Source: Lineus longissimus (taxonomy: Eukaryota > Nemertea > Pilidiophora > Heteronemertea > Lineidae). From it: 64,000 bases of DNA. How positions within the stretch are numbered: position 1 is the stretch's first letter; the number at the start of each line of letters is the position of its first letter. A model generated the notes under the pieces. The model was not told the DNA's origin. It did no database searches and saw only the letters and a program-made list of their open reading frames with translations. The DNA lies in assembly GCF_910592395.1 (NCBI RefSeq), contig NC_088310.1:22267501-22331500 (forward strand), given 5' to 3'. Below are positions 48,203 through 61,100 of the stretch, in pieces. The position numbers were made by a program, and so were the translations under genes.

Positions 48203-48401
48203 AAGTACTGATTAAGGCGGCTCACACGAGGCAGAGGCTGTATAGGGGCGCCGCCTAGGTGTAGCTAAGCGAACTAGCTAAGAGATTTCTATTATCAATA
48301 GATTATTTCTTCCTCGGGTGTGTCCGAATGGAGTACACATGTAAAAGTCTGACCTGGGTAGGTATGAACTAATAAAATGACATTTCCACAGGAAATGGAA
48401 A
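48203..48401 (+). repeat. right inverted terminal repeat of the DIRS element
   Basis: Inverted counterpart of 41670-41846, for example ctgacctgggtaggtatgaa versus its complement on the left. The outermost ~24 bp (ending ggaaatggaaa) have no match on the left but match the ICR. Confidence 0.92.
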
Positions 48402-51400
48402 GTCTTTTCAGTTCTCTGATTGTAATGAATAAATAAATAACTTTTTTGAAAACTTTTGTCTGACTTTGTCTTTTCACTTCAGTAATGGTAATTAATAAAG
48501 AAAGATATTAAAACTCTTTGTCTGCCTTTGTCTTTTCAGTTCTCTGATTGTAATAAATAAATAAATCTATTAAAAACTCGTTGTCGGCCATAGTCTTTTC
48601 AGTTCTCTGATTGAAATGAATAAATAAATATATTGAAAACTTGTTCTCGGCCTTAGTCTTTTCAGTTCTCTGATTGTAATGAATAAATAAAGAACTTTTT
48701 TGAAAACTCTTTGTCTGACTTTGTCTTTTCTCTTCAGATATGGTAATTAATAAAGAAATATATTGAAAACTCTTTGTCTGCCTTTGTCTTTTCAGTTCTC
48801 TGATTGTAATGAATAAATAAAAAACTTTTTTGAAAACTCTTTGTCTGACTTTGTTTTTCACTTCAGTGATGGTAATTAATAAAGAAATATATTGAAAACT
48901 CTTTGTCTGCCTTTGTCTTTTCAGTTCTCTGATTGTAATGAATAAATAAATATATTGAAAACTCGTTGTCGGCCTTAGTCTTTTCAGTTCTCTGATTGTA
49001 ATGAGTAAATAAATGACTTTTTTGAAAACTCTTTGTCTGACTTTGTCTTTTCACTTCAGTGATGGTAATTAATAAAGAAATCTATTGAAAACTCTTTGTC
49101 TGCCTTTGTCTTTTCAGTTCTCTGATTGTAATAAATCAATAAATATATTGAAAACTCGTTGTCGGCCTTAGTCTTTTCAGTTAGGTGGTGGTAATTAATA
49201 AAGAAATATATTGAAAACTCTTTGGCTTTGTCTTTTTAGTTTTCTGATTGTAATGAATGAATCAATCTATTGAAAACTCGTTGTCGGACTTTGTCTTTTC
49301 AGTTCTCTGATTGGAATGAATAAATAAATATATTGAAAACTTGTTGTCGGCCTTAGTCTTTTCAGGTCTCTGATTGTAATGAATAAATAAAGAACTTTTT
49401 TGAAATTTCTTTGTGTGACTTTGTCTTTTCACTTCAGTGATGATAATTAATAAAGAAATATATTGAAAACTCTTTGTCTGCCTTTGTTTTTCTGGTCTCT
49501 GAATAAATAAATATATTGAAAACTCGTTGTCGGCCTTAGTCTTTTTAGTCCTCTGATTGTAATGAATAAATAAATGTATTGAAAACTCGTTGTCGGCCTT
49601 AGTCTTTTCAGTTCTCTGATTGTAATGAATAAATAAATAACTTTTTTGAAAACTTTTGTCTGACTTTGTCTTTTCACTTCAGTGATGGTAATTAATAAAG
49701 AAATATATTGAAAACTCTTTGTCCACCTTTGTCTTTTCAGTTCTCTGATTGTAATAAATAAATAGATATATTGAAAAACTCGTTGTCGGCCTTAGTCTTT
49801 TCAGTTCTCTGATTGTAATGAGTAAATAAATGACTTTTTTGAAAACTCTTTGTCTGACTTTGTCTTTTCACTTCAGTGATGGTAATTAATAAAGAAATCT
49901 ATTGAAAACTCGTTGTCTGCCTTTGTCTTTTCAGTTCTCTGATTGTAATAAATCAATAAATATATTGAAAACTCGTTGTCGGCCTTAGTCTTTTCAGTTA
50001 GGTGGTGGTAATTAATAAAGAAATATATTGAAAACTCTTTGGCTTTGTCTTTTTAGTTTTCTGATTGTAATGAATGAATCAATCTATTGAAAACTCGTTG
50101 TCGGCCTTTGTCTTTTCAGTTCTCTGATTGGAATGAATAAATAAATATATTGAAAACTTGTTGTCGGCCTTAGTCTTTTCAGGTCTCTGATTGTAATGAA
50201 TAAATAAAGAACTTTTTTAAAATTTCTTTGTCTGACTTTGTCTTTTCACTTCAGTGATGGTAATTAATAAAGAAATATATTGAAAACTCTTTGTCTGCCT
50301 TTGTCTTTTCAGTTCTCTGATTCTAATAAATAAATAAATATATTGAAAACTCGTTGTCGGCCTTAGTCTTTTCAGTTCTCTGATTGTAATGAATAAATAA
50401 AGAACTTTTTTGAAAACTTTTGTCTGACTTTGTCTTTTCACTTGAGTGATGGTTATTAATAAAGAAATATATTGAAAATTCTTTGTCTGCCTTTGTCTTT
50501 TCAGTTCTCTGATTGTAATAAATAAATAAATATATTGAAAACTCGTTGTCGGCCATAGTCTTTTCAGTTCTCTGATTGAAATGAATAAATAAATATATTG
50601 AAAACTTGTTCTCGGCCTTAGTCTTTTCAGTTCTCTGATTGTAATGAATAAATAAAGAACTTTTTTGAAAACTCTTTGTCTGACTTTGTCTTTTCTCTTC
50701 AGATATGGTAATTAATAAAGAAATATATTGAAAACTCTTTGTCTGCCTTTGTCTTTTCAGTTCTCTGATTGTAATGAATAAATAAAAAACTTTTTTGAAA
50801 ACTCTTTGTCTGACTTTGTTTTTCACTTCAGTGATGGTAATTAATAAAGAAATATATTGAAAACTCTTTGTCTGCCTTTGTCTTTTCAGTTCTCTGATTG
50901 TAATGAATAAATAAATATATTGAAAACTCGTTGTCGGCCTTAGTCTTTTCAGTTCTCTGATTGTAATGAATAAATAAATATATTGAAAACTCGTTGTCGG
51001 CCTTAGTCTTTTTAGTCCTCTGATTGTAATGAATAAATAAATGTATTGAAAACTCGTTGTCGGCCTTAGTCTTTTCAGTTCTCTGATTGTAATGAATAAA
51101 TAAATATATATTGAAAAATCTTCGTCGGCCTTAGTCTTTTCAGTCCTCTGATTGTAATGAATAAATAAAGAACTTTTTTGAAAACTCTTTGTCTGACTTT
51201 GTCTTTTCACTTCAATGATGGTAATTAATAAAGAAATATATTGAAAACTCATTGTCGGCCTTTGTCCTTTCAGTTCTCTGATTGTAATAAATAAATAATT
51301 ATATTGAAAACTCGTTGTCGGCCTTAGTCTTTTCAGTTCTCTGATTGTAATGAATAAATAAATATATTGAAAACTCGTTGTCGGCCTTAGTCTTTTCAGT

Positions 51401-52220
51401 TCTCTGATTGTAATGAATAAATAAAAAACCTTTTTGAAAACTCTTTGTCCGACTTAATTGTCTTTTCACTTCAGTGATGGTAATTAATAAAGAAATATAT
51501 TGAAAACTCTTTGTCTGCCTTTGTCTTTTCAGTTCTCTGATTGTAATAAATAAATAAATATTTTGAAAGCTCTTTGTCGGGCTTTGTCTTTTCAGTTCTC
51601 TGATTGTAATAAATAAATAAATATATTGAAAACTCGTTGTCGGACTTAGTCTCTTTAATGTTCTTTGATTGTAATGAATAGATAAAGAAATATATTGAAA
51701 ACTGTTTGCCTTTCTCTTTTCACTTCAATGATGGTAATGAATAAAGAAATATATTGAAAACTCTGTCTGCCTTTGTCTTTTCAATTCTCTGATTGTAATA
51801 ACTAAATAAATATGTTGAAAACTCGTTGTCGGCCTTAGTCTTTTCAGTTCTCTGATTGTAATGAATAAATTAAGAAATATATTGAAAACTGTTTGCCTTT
51901 GTCTTTTCACTTCAGTGATGGTAATGAATAAAGAAATCTATTGGAAACTCTTTGACTGGCTTTGTTTTTTCAGTTCCCTGACTGTTATGAAGAAATAAAA
52001 AAATGTATTGAAAACTATTTGTCTGCCTTCGTCTTTTCAGTTCTCTGATTGTAATGAATAGATAAAGAAATATATTGAAAACACTTTGTATGCCTTTGTA
52101 TTTTCACTTCAGTGATGGTAATTAATAAAGAAATATATTGAAAGCTCTTTGTCTGCCTTTGTTTTTTAGTTCACTGATGGTAATGTATAAAGAAAAATAT
52201 TGAAACTTCTTTGTCTGCCT
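48402..52220. repeat. 63 bp satellite array, right part, with longer-range duplications
   Basis: Continuation of the array broken by the DIRS element; the first monomer resumes with gtcttttcagttctctg. It has the same two monomer types as the left part but a different higher-order pattern. A marker ttaggtggtgg recurs at 49181 and 49998 (817 bp apart), and a larger segment around ggccatagtc recurs at 48586 and 50551 (1965 bp apart). The monomers become more diverged toward 52200. The longest frame produced, 50323-51252 on the minus strand, is a by-product of the 21-codon period. Confidence 0.9.
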
Positions 52221-52461
52221 CGAATAAATATGCTCTCGTAAGGTTCTTTAGATTTCGAAATTGTACATTTATTACTGTTCATTAAATCTTTTTCTCATCT
52301 CTCTTTTTCATAATCTTATTTGTTGAGTGTTGGAGAGAGAGGCCATAACCCATAAATAGGCAGCAAAATGAACCCATCTCTGACCTGGTTACTTATCCCA
52401 GCATCCAACAGATGTCAGTAGCAGCTGGCTGATGCTGCTGATTGGTGGATGGAAAATCAAT
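52221..52461. other. possible promoter/5' UTR of a plus-strand gene
   Basis: Unique sequence right of the satellite. It contains ctgattggtgg (a CCAAT-type box on one strand) about 25 bp before a candidate start codon. Nothing else was recognised. Confidence 0.3.
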
Positions 52462-52479
52462 ATGGCGAGCAAAACGAAG
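52462..52479 (+). CDS. candidate first coding exon (6 codons)
   Basis: aatATGGCGagc resembles the YY1-type start element found at many metazoan housekeeping promoters. The frame M-A-S-K-T-K runs into a good donor (aag/gtaggc) in phase 0. A phase-0 partner exon exists at 53915-54088. Support is weak because so few bases are involved. Confidence 0.3.
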
Positions 52480-53914
52480 GTAGGCTGTGCATTTATTATG
52501 ATTTGTTGAAAATTAATGCTGCTGTGTAGGTCTACTGTCCAAATATTGGGCATCAAGGTAGGTGTGTTGGAAACCTTTTAAGTCTAACTAGAGAAGAATG
52601 CTGATTTGCCTGACCATTAAGGTGATTATATGCTTCAGATGTGGTTTTCTCATCTGACAGCCTTTGCTAATGAATGCTATACAATACTCATATAGCACAC
52701 ACTACATGGCTATGGATGGGGCTATCCTTATGCACAGACTGTATACTCCACTGTTAGTGTTAGTCTGTTTTGGCTGTTATGTTTTGCTGTACCATTCTCG
52801 TTTGGTTCCATACCGTGCTGTTTGGATTGTTTATGATGTCCATTATTACAGCCGTGGGTTAGTGCGTGCAAGGTATTGAGTCTGATGTTGCCTGGTAGCT
52901 AGGATTGTGGTGAAAGCCATGAAAAGGACCGAGAGGAGGTTACTCAGTGATGCCACTGATGGTACATGTTTAAGACCATTAGAATTATCCAGGATGGCTT
53001 ATACCTGATAGGAGATTATATTCAGTTGCATGCAGTCACTAATGAGAGGTGCTCCTTTCTCACAGCACATTGATTGAAACTATTTACACTTCTCCGAGGA
53101 ATATAATTATCACTGAATCAAAACACAAGCCCCCAACTGTGCATACTAATAACCTAAACACTGCTAAAGTCTACCAGTTTGATTCCTTCACTCTTGCCTA
53201 AGGGGGTCAATACGCAGGAGCCAAGTGGGGCATATTAAGTGACATAAAGTTAATAGATGTCTCTACTAATTCACAGTACATGTGGGCCATAGTAGCATTT
53301 TCATCACTTAATAGCCCCGCAACCCAGCACTCAGCAGTTGCATTCAACAAAAATATCTCATTTGCTGTATATGACACAAGTGGGACTTGCATTGGCAAGC
53401 TCCCCCCCTCCGAATCTACTCTTTTAGTAAAGTATTCTGCTCTGAGTAGGCTATCACCCAGTTATAGCCAGTTACTATGGGTAAACACAACTTCTGCCTC
53501 TATTTCAGGAAAACATCCAGGACATCAGGGACAACCAATGTTTTCAAGATGTGGAATTCCAAGTGCCAAAATGTTGTCCATAGTCTGTTGTGGAAGATAT
53601 TCCTGTAACGAGATTTACACAAAAAAACATCCATGTGCTGGACGTCACGCTACATTTTCAAAATAAAATCAATGATTAGGACTAGATCTTCCATCATGTC
53701 TGTATCATAGAAATAATAATTGAAGTACGTCCTCCAAAATTTATCGGCGGAATTAACTAAGAAATATTGCTGAACTTGGGAATAGTTTTGAATTGCTCAA
53801 AAATTCAAATCAGGATTTACGGAATACGTGTTTGTTAAGTTTATCACTGTGGTGACTCTAGATCAATTAGCATAATGTTATTTTCATACTGGAGGTGATA
53901 CGCAACATTTTTAG

Positions 53915-54088
53915 TGTCCATCTTGTGGGAGTATTATGGTTGTCTATAGGCTGGTTGGTAATATGGCTCATAGGTACAGCAAGAAGAACGAAGGGGTCAG
54001 CAGTGGAGGTACAACCGGCGGTAGTAACGGACAACAGCCACACTCACTAAAAGAAGAAGAGAACCCTCATAATCTTGTGTATAAAAAG
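53915..54088 (+). CDS. candidate second coding exon, unknown protein
   Basis: 174 nt between ttttag and a strong donor (aaaaag/gtaaga), open for 58 codons in phase 0. It contains CPSCGSIMVVY, a Ser/Gly-rich stretch (SSGGTTGGSNGQQ) and KEEENPHNLVYKK. An internal ATG (53963, atATGGCTC) could be an alternative start. I do not recognise the protein. A further phase-0 exon-like piece of 30 nt (58121-58150, TPSWAEEQKK) follows a polypyrimidine tract and precedes gtgata. Later exons would be outside the window. Confidence 0.33.
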
Positions 54089-57000
54089 GTAAGAGACATC
54101 AAGTTTAAAACGGTCTGTTGCCCATCGGGCAATGCACTTGCCAGAACTATAGGGCACTTCCATCTCTGCCTAAAGAGGGCACTCTGTACGTACTGGCCAA
54201 AATCGGCGCTTTAATAGTTGAAGATGGCTGTTTAAAATAATTGATTGGTTTTCACCGATTCTGCTTATTTACGATTGTTAATTTTTCTCCAGTGGGTATA
54301 AGAAATGGAAAGTTGCAATCAGAAAAAAAGATGAAATTTCAAGGTCAACAAGGCATGGAGAACTTGCAATCGCCCGTTGCCCTCATACATTGTCATAAAT
54401 ATGGCTCTGGTTTCGATCCAAGTGTTAAAAATGAATGATGGAACTAACAAAAGGCATCAAACAATACCATTACCATATAGGCTATACCCTATTGTATCCA
54501 TGGTAGTATGATACAAGAATGACGTCACAAAGAAATGTGATGTCATCGTTGTATTCACTACCGTTAAGTGAAAATTTATCTCGTATCACTATCGTTGATA
54601 ATGTAATATGTGACATAATTTTGTGTTCATTGGGCAAATTGGGTGCAAGTTGAGTGTTATATGACAATTTTGTTGCATTGTTCATTATGGCTTACTTGCT
54701 ATTCAGTCTGAACTAAGACCTCTGTTGTATAAAGTGTGCGCTAACTAGGCAGCATTAAACATGTAATTGACAATCTCTTCCGTAGTCCCTAATATGGTAT
54801 CAGATATAAGATGTTCTGACCAAAGATACAAATTCATAAAATAGCTTCTCACTCCACACCCACTACTCAAATCTTGTCATCAACTGTTTGGGCATTCGAT
54901 TGTTGTCTTAGGACTAATGCAGATACCCGATTGATGTACTTTTCTTGTCTCGTCCTATGTAGATGGTGTTCCTTCATGCCAGCCATGACTAATTACATTT
55001 TTATAAGCCTGCAAGTGCATGTTCATTGTAGTTTTGTTAATCAATGTTTATGATTATAACATATCCTGGAATCTGAAAATTCATTAACAATAATGTGACA
55101 AGAGGGTTAAGACAGGTTTCTCATGAAGTAAACTTCTTGACTTCTTGCATTATTCTTGATCATGGTTTAGTTTCACACACATCACATATACACGACATTG
55201 CAGTTGCTCTGTTCCTCCTTTCCATCACGCTCTTTCGCTCTTTAGGTGTAAACTGAATGCCCTCAAAAATTCGTAGTCTACGGACTGGAATCGCCGGCCC
55301 CGAATGGCTTCCTCTCTTAATTACCATTACAAGGCCCCCATTTTTTTCTGCTCAAAATGAAGAAACATCATCTGCCCCAACAACATTTTGGTTTAAAAAT
55401 TATCGGTTAAGCTACTCCTGTCACATATGGTCCTGAAACATGCATTTTGTACTCAGCTGACTTTATAGTCTGCCTTCACATGAAAAAGGGGGCTGGGATA
55501 CTTGACTAATTTGTGGAGTCTGGCATGTCTGGACACCCCTTATCCTGTTGATGGTTCACAGGCTTTGCCATTGGTAAAATTGCTTGGGGTAGGCGAGTGA
55601 ATAAGAATGTATATTCATTAGTTGAATGCTAGATCTCATCCCCTGGAAAGCTTGGCAACTGATGTCACCTGTTTCCTCTGGAGACTTGAGTATCCTTTGG
55701 ATGCTTGAGTATATCTACGGTCCATCACAGTCGATGTTCTGTCTTATTTTTTGGGCTAAACTTGGAACTTGAGTCGTCACTGCTCATGTCATCTAAAGGC
55801 AAAATCTGTTCATCTGTCCATCGGCACTCTTACAATGTTGTTGGCCCCTCACACTGAGTCAGCCCTAGATTATTTTGGTCCCTTCCACATTCTGCATATT
55901 CCCGTGCGTTTGCACAAAACATACTTTAATTGAAGCTTCAGCTCAACAAACTGGCAGCAACCTATATACGCTCAAAATCCCTGGGAGTCAGGAAACCTCC
56001 GCCTTCATTGCCTTTGTTGAGGTTTCAGGTCCTGTATTAAAAAACGCACTTTTCTACACACATACATGTACATCATTTTTCTACATACACTTGAGACCGT
56101 CTTACTTCTTCTGTAAACCAAGATATCATTTCTAAAACTATTCTCTTTTACTCTTTCCTTTCAAAGTACAATTTTTTCTCCTATTTCAGTACAGAAATAG
56201 TCAATTGTTACACCGATTCTTAGTTCTCGCTATGACCAACACTGAACTCTATTCATAAGATATGTAAAAAAGATGAGTTGAACATACATGTAGCGCATTA
56301 CAAATCTATCTAAAGAAGGGGACTATACCAACGCGATGCAAAAAAACCATTACAAATTACTGACAGTGCCAGTAATTATTGGCTGCTGCTATTGGTAATG
56401 TAGGTCTGTGATATATTATTCATAAGACAATACTGGCAACCAGAATGTGCTCATATATAAAAAGTGATTTCAGATTCTTTTGTTGAATGCATATTTAAAA
56501 GCAAACAATTATATGGTACTTATTATTTTATAAAAAAGAAAGTGTTGATCTAGCTGCTGTATTGATATTACAAATTGGTAGCTACAGCCACATCTGTTTC
56601 CAAACTATGAAATGGGCAGTGTTTCATTTTATTGATTTTAGATAATAGGACATGATTTAAAAAATAAGTAGATCTTGAATGAAAAGTGGATACATCTGGT
56701 GTGCAATTGTTGTTCATTCATTCCCAATTTATGCTTGATGAGGGTCCAATATCAATTATGGAGTTGTATCCAGTGTTGATGTCAATATGTTCGACCTTAT
56801 CTTTGTAAGATGAAATATGGTGCACAATTCTCTTTGCTATCCAGAAGTTGCCTCAAGTTTGAACACTTCGAGGCAATGTTCAATCAGTTGCTGGTTTAAA
56901 AAACCCCAACAAATACATGTAATTACTGAAACTAAATGTCATTAGAATAACTCTGCCATTATGAGTTGCTTCGATCTCCAGCATACAGACACAGTGGTGC

Positions 57001-58120
57001 AGTGGGCCAACCCTTTCAGAAGCCATGTGTACTTTTTTGTAATTCAAAACTATTCTTAAAATTCCAATATGAGAAGGAGTATTTGATGTCAAGCAATATT
57101 TGTTCAACCCTGAGCTAATGATTTGCTCACCGTTCAATGTAGTGTGGAGTTACAGCGGTTGTGTGTAGGCCTATGACTTTTTTTCCTCATAACCACTAAA
57201 CCAGCAGTCCACAAACGAAGGGAAAAAATCTTCCATAGTTTCGCCTTAACCTGATTTTCTACTTAGCATGTTATAACACACGTGTGAAGTGAATGAAAAT
57301 GGCGATCACAATATTCATTACCTTTGATCAAAACTACGGTTAAAAAGAGCCAACTGCTCACGGTATAGAGAATTTGAAATACATCGCTCTGATGGTCATA
57401 TGTTTGCAGTTTAGAAATATCTGCTTCCTCTGGTGACTACTATTTGTAGTTGGCATTGTTGGTGTTAAGTCCATCACATAAAGAAATGAAGGACTGGGGG
57501 TTTACAAACTGTTAGTTTGTTTTAAAAGGTTTCTTCTCGATCTATCATCATCATTTCTCCCTTTTCTTAGCCTTCATGAAAATGTTGAACCATTTTAATG
57601 TATTTTTTCCAATGCTTCCTCATTAATCATATCATTTTTATGACTGGCAGTTCTTGTTCTGAGGCTTCTTCTCAACACTCTACTTAGAGTGATGGTTTAT
57701 GTTAGTGTAAGTACAAAAAAAGTTCTGAGAAAACAAAAACTATAATAAACACTACCAGCCCAAAATGCAAAAAAGCATCTTCTGCGTGAAAGAGTTTTGG
57801 TAATTTTGACCAGTATTCAAAAAGTAAAGACAAAGTGTCAGATCGAAGACAAAATGATATTAGAATTTGGTCCCAGGGCTATCCAACTTCTCAAGCCCTT
57901 GCTGTTGGAAAGCCATTGATGCCTTTGTCCCTCTCAATCTCTTGCTGTGGCCTCTGGTGTTGTAAAATTTCATATACAAATATTCATGCGCGCAGCAATT
58001 TTGCAGTTCACAACAGCGTGTGGAGATCAGCCTTCAAGAACTGACAGAGCGAACAGTCATGAATGCCAATTCTGGCTATCACAATATCATGACGATTTAT
58101 GTCAGCTTTCTACTTTTCAG
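54089..58120. other. non-coding, probably intron if the candidate gene is real
   Basis: AT-rich. A short dispersed repeat lies at 55289-55339 (related to 30025-30076). Open frames such as 55875-56135 are without support. Confidence 0.4.
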
Positions 58121-58150
58121 ACCCCCTCCTGGGCTGAAGAGCAAAAAAAG
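58121..58150 (+). CDS. candidate 30 nt microexon
   Basis: Preceded by ctttctacttttcag and followed by gtgata; ten codons in phase 0 compatible with the exon at 53915-54088. Very short, so chance is a real alternative. Confidence 0.2.
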
Positions 58151-61100
58151 GTGATAACTCATTTTGTCATTGCTGGACCTATCTCTCTCTTCATTACACT
58201 AAGGACCCTATATACTGTTTATTCCTCCATGACCACCATTCCATGCAGGATCTGTATGCGACTTCTTCAGAAGGGGACATATATGAACAAACCTGGAAAT
58301 CATCAGTTCCATGACATGCAATAGACTGCCATTTTCGAGAGGATGTTGCAAACCATTTCAGAAACGACCATGGAGTAACCTTGGCAAAATATTATCCTTC
58401 AATTCAAATAGTCAAGTGTGTGTGTTGCTGGATTATCCTTTGGTTTGTTTCAAGAAGAACTTGTAATTTGAGATCTTCTTGAGTGGTTCTTTAAAAAAGC
58501 TTCTCTCTGGAATGGTATGAATGTCGTGGTCATGCAAAGTTGATGATTTCCAAATACTATGGGCAAACATTGGGATTTCATTCCGCCCACCCAGTTGTCA
58601 TTCCAGTCTTTGAGACTAGATGACTAGAAGATGGGAGGGTTGAAATCCTCGCTCTTTGCAAGCATTTTCTTGATATAGATTATACATGTAGGTTTGGGAT
58701 ATTTTGGCAATGGTGTATAGGGTTCCTTACGTAATCAGCAATGGTGCCTCACTGCTCAAGGCACGATTGTACATCATGCAATCTCACCATTTTCTTTTGT
58801 TTGTAGACTTATTTCAGCACTGATATTCCTGATTTTTACCAAAATCACAGTATATCTCTGCTCGAACTTTGTCCGAACTTGCCTCATGAGGTACCAGTGG
58901 GACTCATTCAGTGATATAAGTGCTGAAAGTGTGGGAAACTTTTCTTAGTTCTTAGACCTTCTTTTTGTTGTACAATTCTGTATTGTTTGTTTTTAGAACT
59001 AATTCCTGTTGTTTTGTTTGAACTTGAGCTGTGTTGTTTTCCTGGTTCTGCATCACCTTAATTTCCATGTTTGAGTTTTGCCCTTGCTTGCTTCTTGGTC
59101 AGATAATGATTTGATGATCCCTACCCATGCATGATGGATGTTTTAGAGTGATCACTGCAAGGGGGTGCCCAGGCCTGCTCTGAAAGTTTAAACCTTAGTA
59201 TATACATGTAGTTAGTAAAATTGAAAACAATGGTTGCATGACAGGGTGCTAGATGCATGGTTGTCAAAAGTATGGTTGAGTATTCCTGCACGATGACGAT
59301 GAAACCTTGGGTGCTTTATCAACAATAATGGGCCAAAAGAACTTTTGAAGATAATATTTTTCTTTTGTTGCACTACGATTTTCAACAGAGATACATTGCT
59401 TCACCAACGTGCAACAATTACTATTTTTCCAGTAGGCAGTAGTACCAGTTCATGTTGCACAAAACTGTCAGTTTAAAACTTTGCTGTAGCAAAGTTCTGT
59501 TCCATTTAAAGTTAATGCAGGGCAAAGATTCAAAACCTAAGTCATGCAAAAGTGTAGTTTTGTGATTTGTTGAGAATTTTCCGTTAGTGGTAGTGGTCCG
59601 TGGGTTTGAATGCTAGTGTAGTAGAAGTCTTAACAGTTTGTTAGGAAAGTGGATGTACTATTTGTCGATTTGATCAGGAATGACCTGATATTGCATCTCA
59701 GGACATCTAGATTTCGTGGGTTAGGCCTTTGGAAACCACCAAGCATGATTGCAGGCATAAAGGTGGTGTCCCCCCCTCCCAACAGGTGGCAACTGCTCCT
59801 TTGGGCCAGGCTTGTAACACCTGGGGAAGTTGTTTAAAATATAAAAGTGTGAAAACACATTTAAAAAATGACATTGTAAAGTGTGATATGGGAGTCATAT
59901 TGAATGTAGGAATTTGAAATTTAATGGAGACATTAATAGGCATGATTGTGCTTGGAGATCAACCAACAAATGATGCTATGTATCCTTTTGTATAATCTAT
60001 TGGAAAACATGCTACCATGGCAAGTTGTCAGGCCACAAATATGAAAGCCTTGAATTGATTATTGCAATGCATTGTAAACTTGCTAAAGTAAAACGCAATT
60101 GGTCAGTGTGATGGCTGGGGAAGGGTTGAATGGGGTGGGCATACATATTTCAGAAAGAAAATTTCACACTTTACTCATCACAAACAAATGCCATGGTACC
60201 TTTTTTGCATTCATGGGAGGGAGAACTGGGGGTTGAATCCATGACCGTCTCAATGCCGGTACCTTTTCTCCAGTGATAACAAGGCTCATTAGGAAATGTT
60301 AAGCATATTGGATAAATCATGTCATTTTGGCTGAAATCCTGGGTGAAAAAATGTAGAATCCCGACTCAGAAATATTTTCAGCAGGCATCAGAATTGCATC
60401 GATTGCCATGCAAGGGGTGGTCGCGGTTTTCATTGACGGGTGTATAACAACCACAGGTCAGTGTGTTTTACCCACTTGGGTTGTTAAGTCCACAATATTG
60501 ATTATCATAACAGAGGTCCATCAGTCAATCATCAGAAGCTTCGAGCGTTTATCGATCCAGAGGAGTTCCTTGTTTACAATATTGACCAAATTTACCTCGC
60601 ATCAATACAAAGCATTTCAAAAACACAGCTCCACGGTTGCCTGTAGAATCGGAATGGATTAAGCTCCAATGTCATTGTGATGGTTGCATGGTTTGAGACT
60701 TGTCTTGGGGTGTTGGATACTGATTATTCATCCTGAAATGGAGACTCAGTCAAGGTCATTTAGTCCAATCGAAGGACATTTGAAGGTTATGGAATTGGAG
60801 ATGTCTTTTAAAAAGTCTGATGAAAACATTTGTTGCAGTGGCCAGTGCCACATGACCTTTCCTTGGAAAACTTTAGAGACCCTTCCGATTATACCGTTTG
60901 ATCATTGAGCCCTGCCCAGGGCACTCCGTGCAGTTACTTCATAGTCAATATGTGTTACGTTCTAACACATAACCTCTAAGAAATTTTCCATTGCCTGCAT
61001 GTGAATTTTCTGCTTTTTGAGAATTTTAGGTGATATAGTTACAAAATATCTGGTGTTTACAGTGTGTTGGAAATTGTTTCTTTTACCTTTGCCCTTCTTG

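Larger units (their letters stand above)
41670..48401 (+). mobile_element. DIRS-like tyrosine-recombinase retrotransposon, 6732 bp
   Basis: Between inverted terminal repeats lie a Gag-like region, reverse transcriptase with RNase H, and a tyrosine recombinase, in the order typical of DIRS1-group elements. It has no LTRs or integrase. An internal complementary region near the right end is the exact head-to-tail reverse complement of the two outer ends, as expected for DIRS replication through a circular intermediate. It sits inside a 63 bp satellite monomer: left flank ggcctta, right flank gtcttttcag, which together restore the normal monomer with no target-site duplication, as expected for recombinase-mediated insertion. 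The interior is far richer in G and C than the AT-rich satellite. Several reading-frame breaks at homopolymers mean this copy is probably not autonomous, unless they are sequencing errors. Confidence 0.95.

Noticed and set aside
50323-51252. 309-codon minus-strand frame in the satellite, and similar frames at 37570-41721 and 48295-51910
   Set aside because: Strictly periodic 21-residue translation of a 63 bp satellite that is open in more than one frame. No start context, splice site or non-repeat sequence supports a gene.
36998-52220. Regularly spaced repeats resembling a CRISPR array
   Set aside because: Eukaryotic context, and the whole 63 bp unit repeats with no unique spacers.
53280-53666. 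128-codon plus-strand frame (and minus frame 53207-53398), considered as a transposase relic
   Set aside because: No transposase signature could be identified on either strand, and there are no terminal repeats around it.
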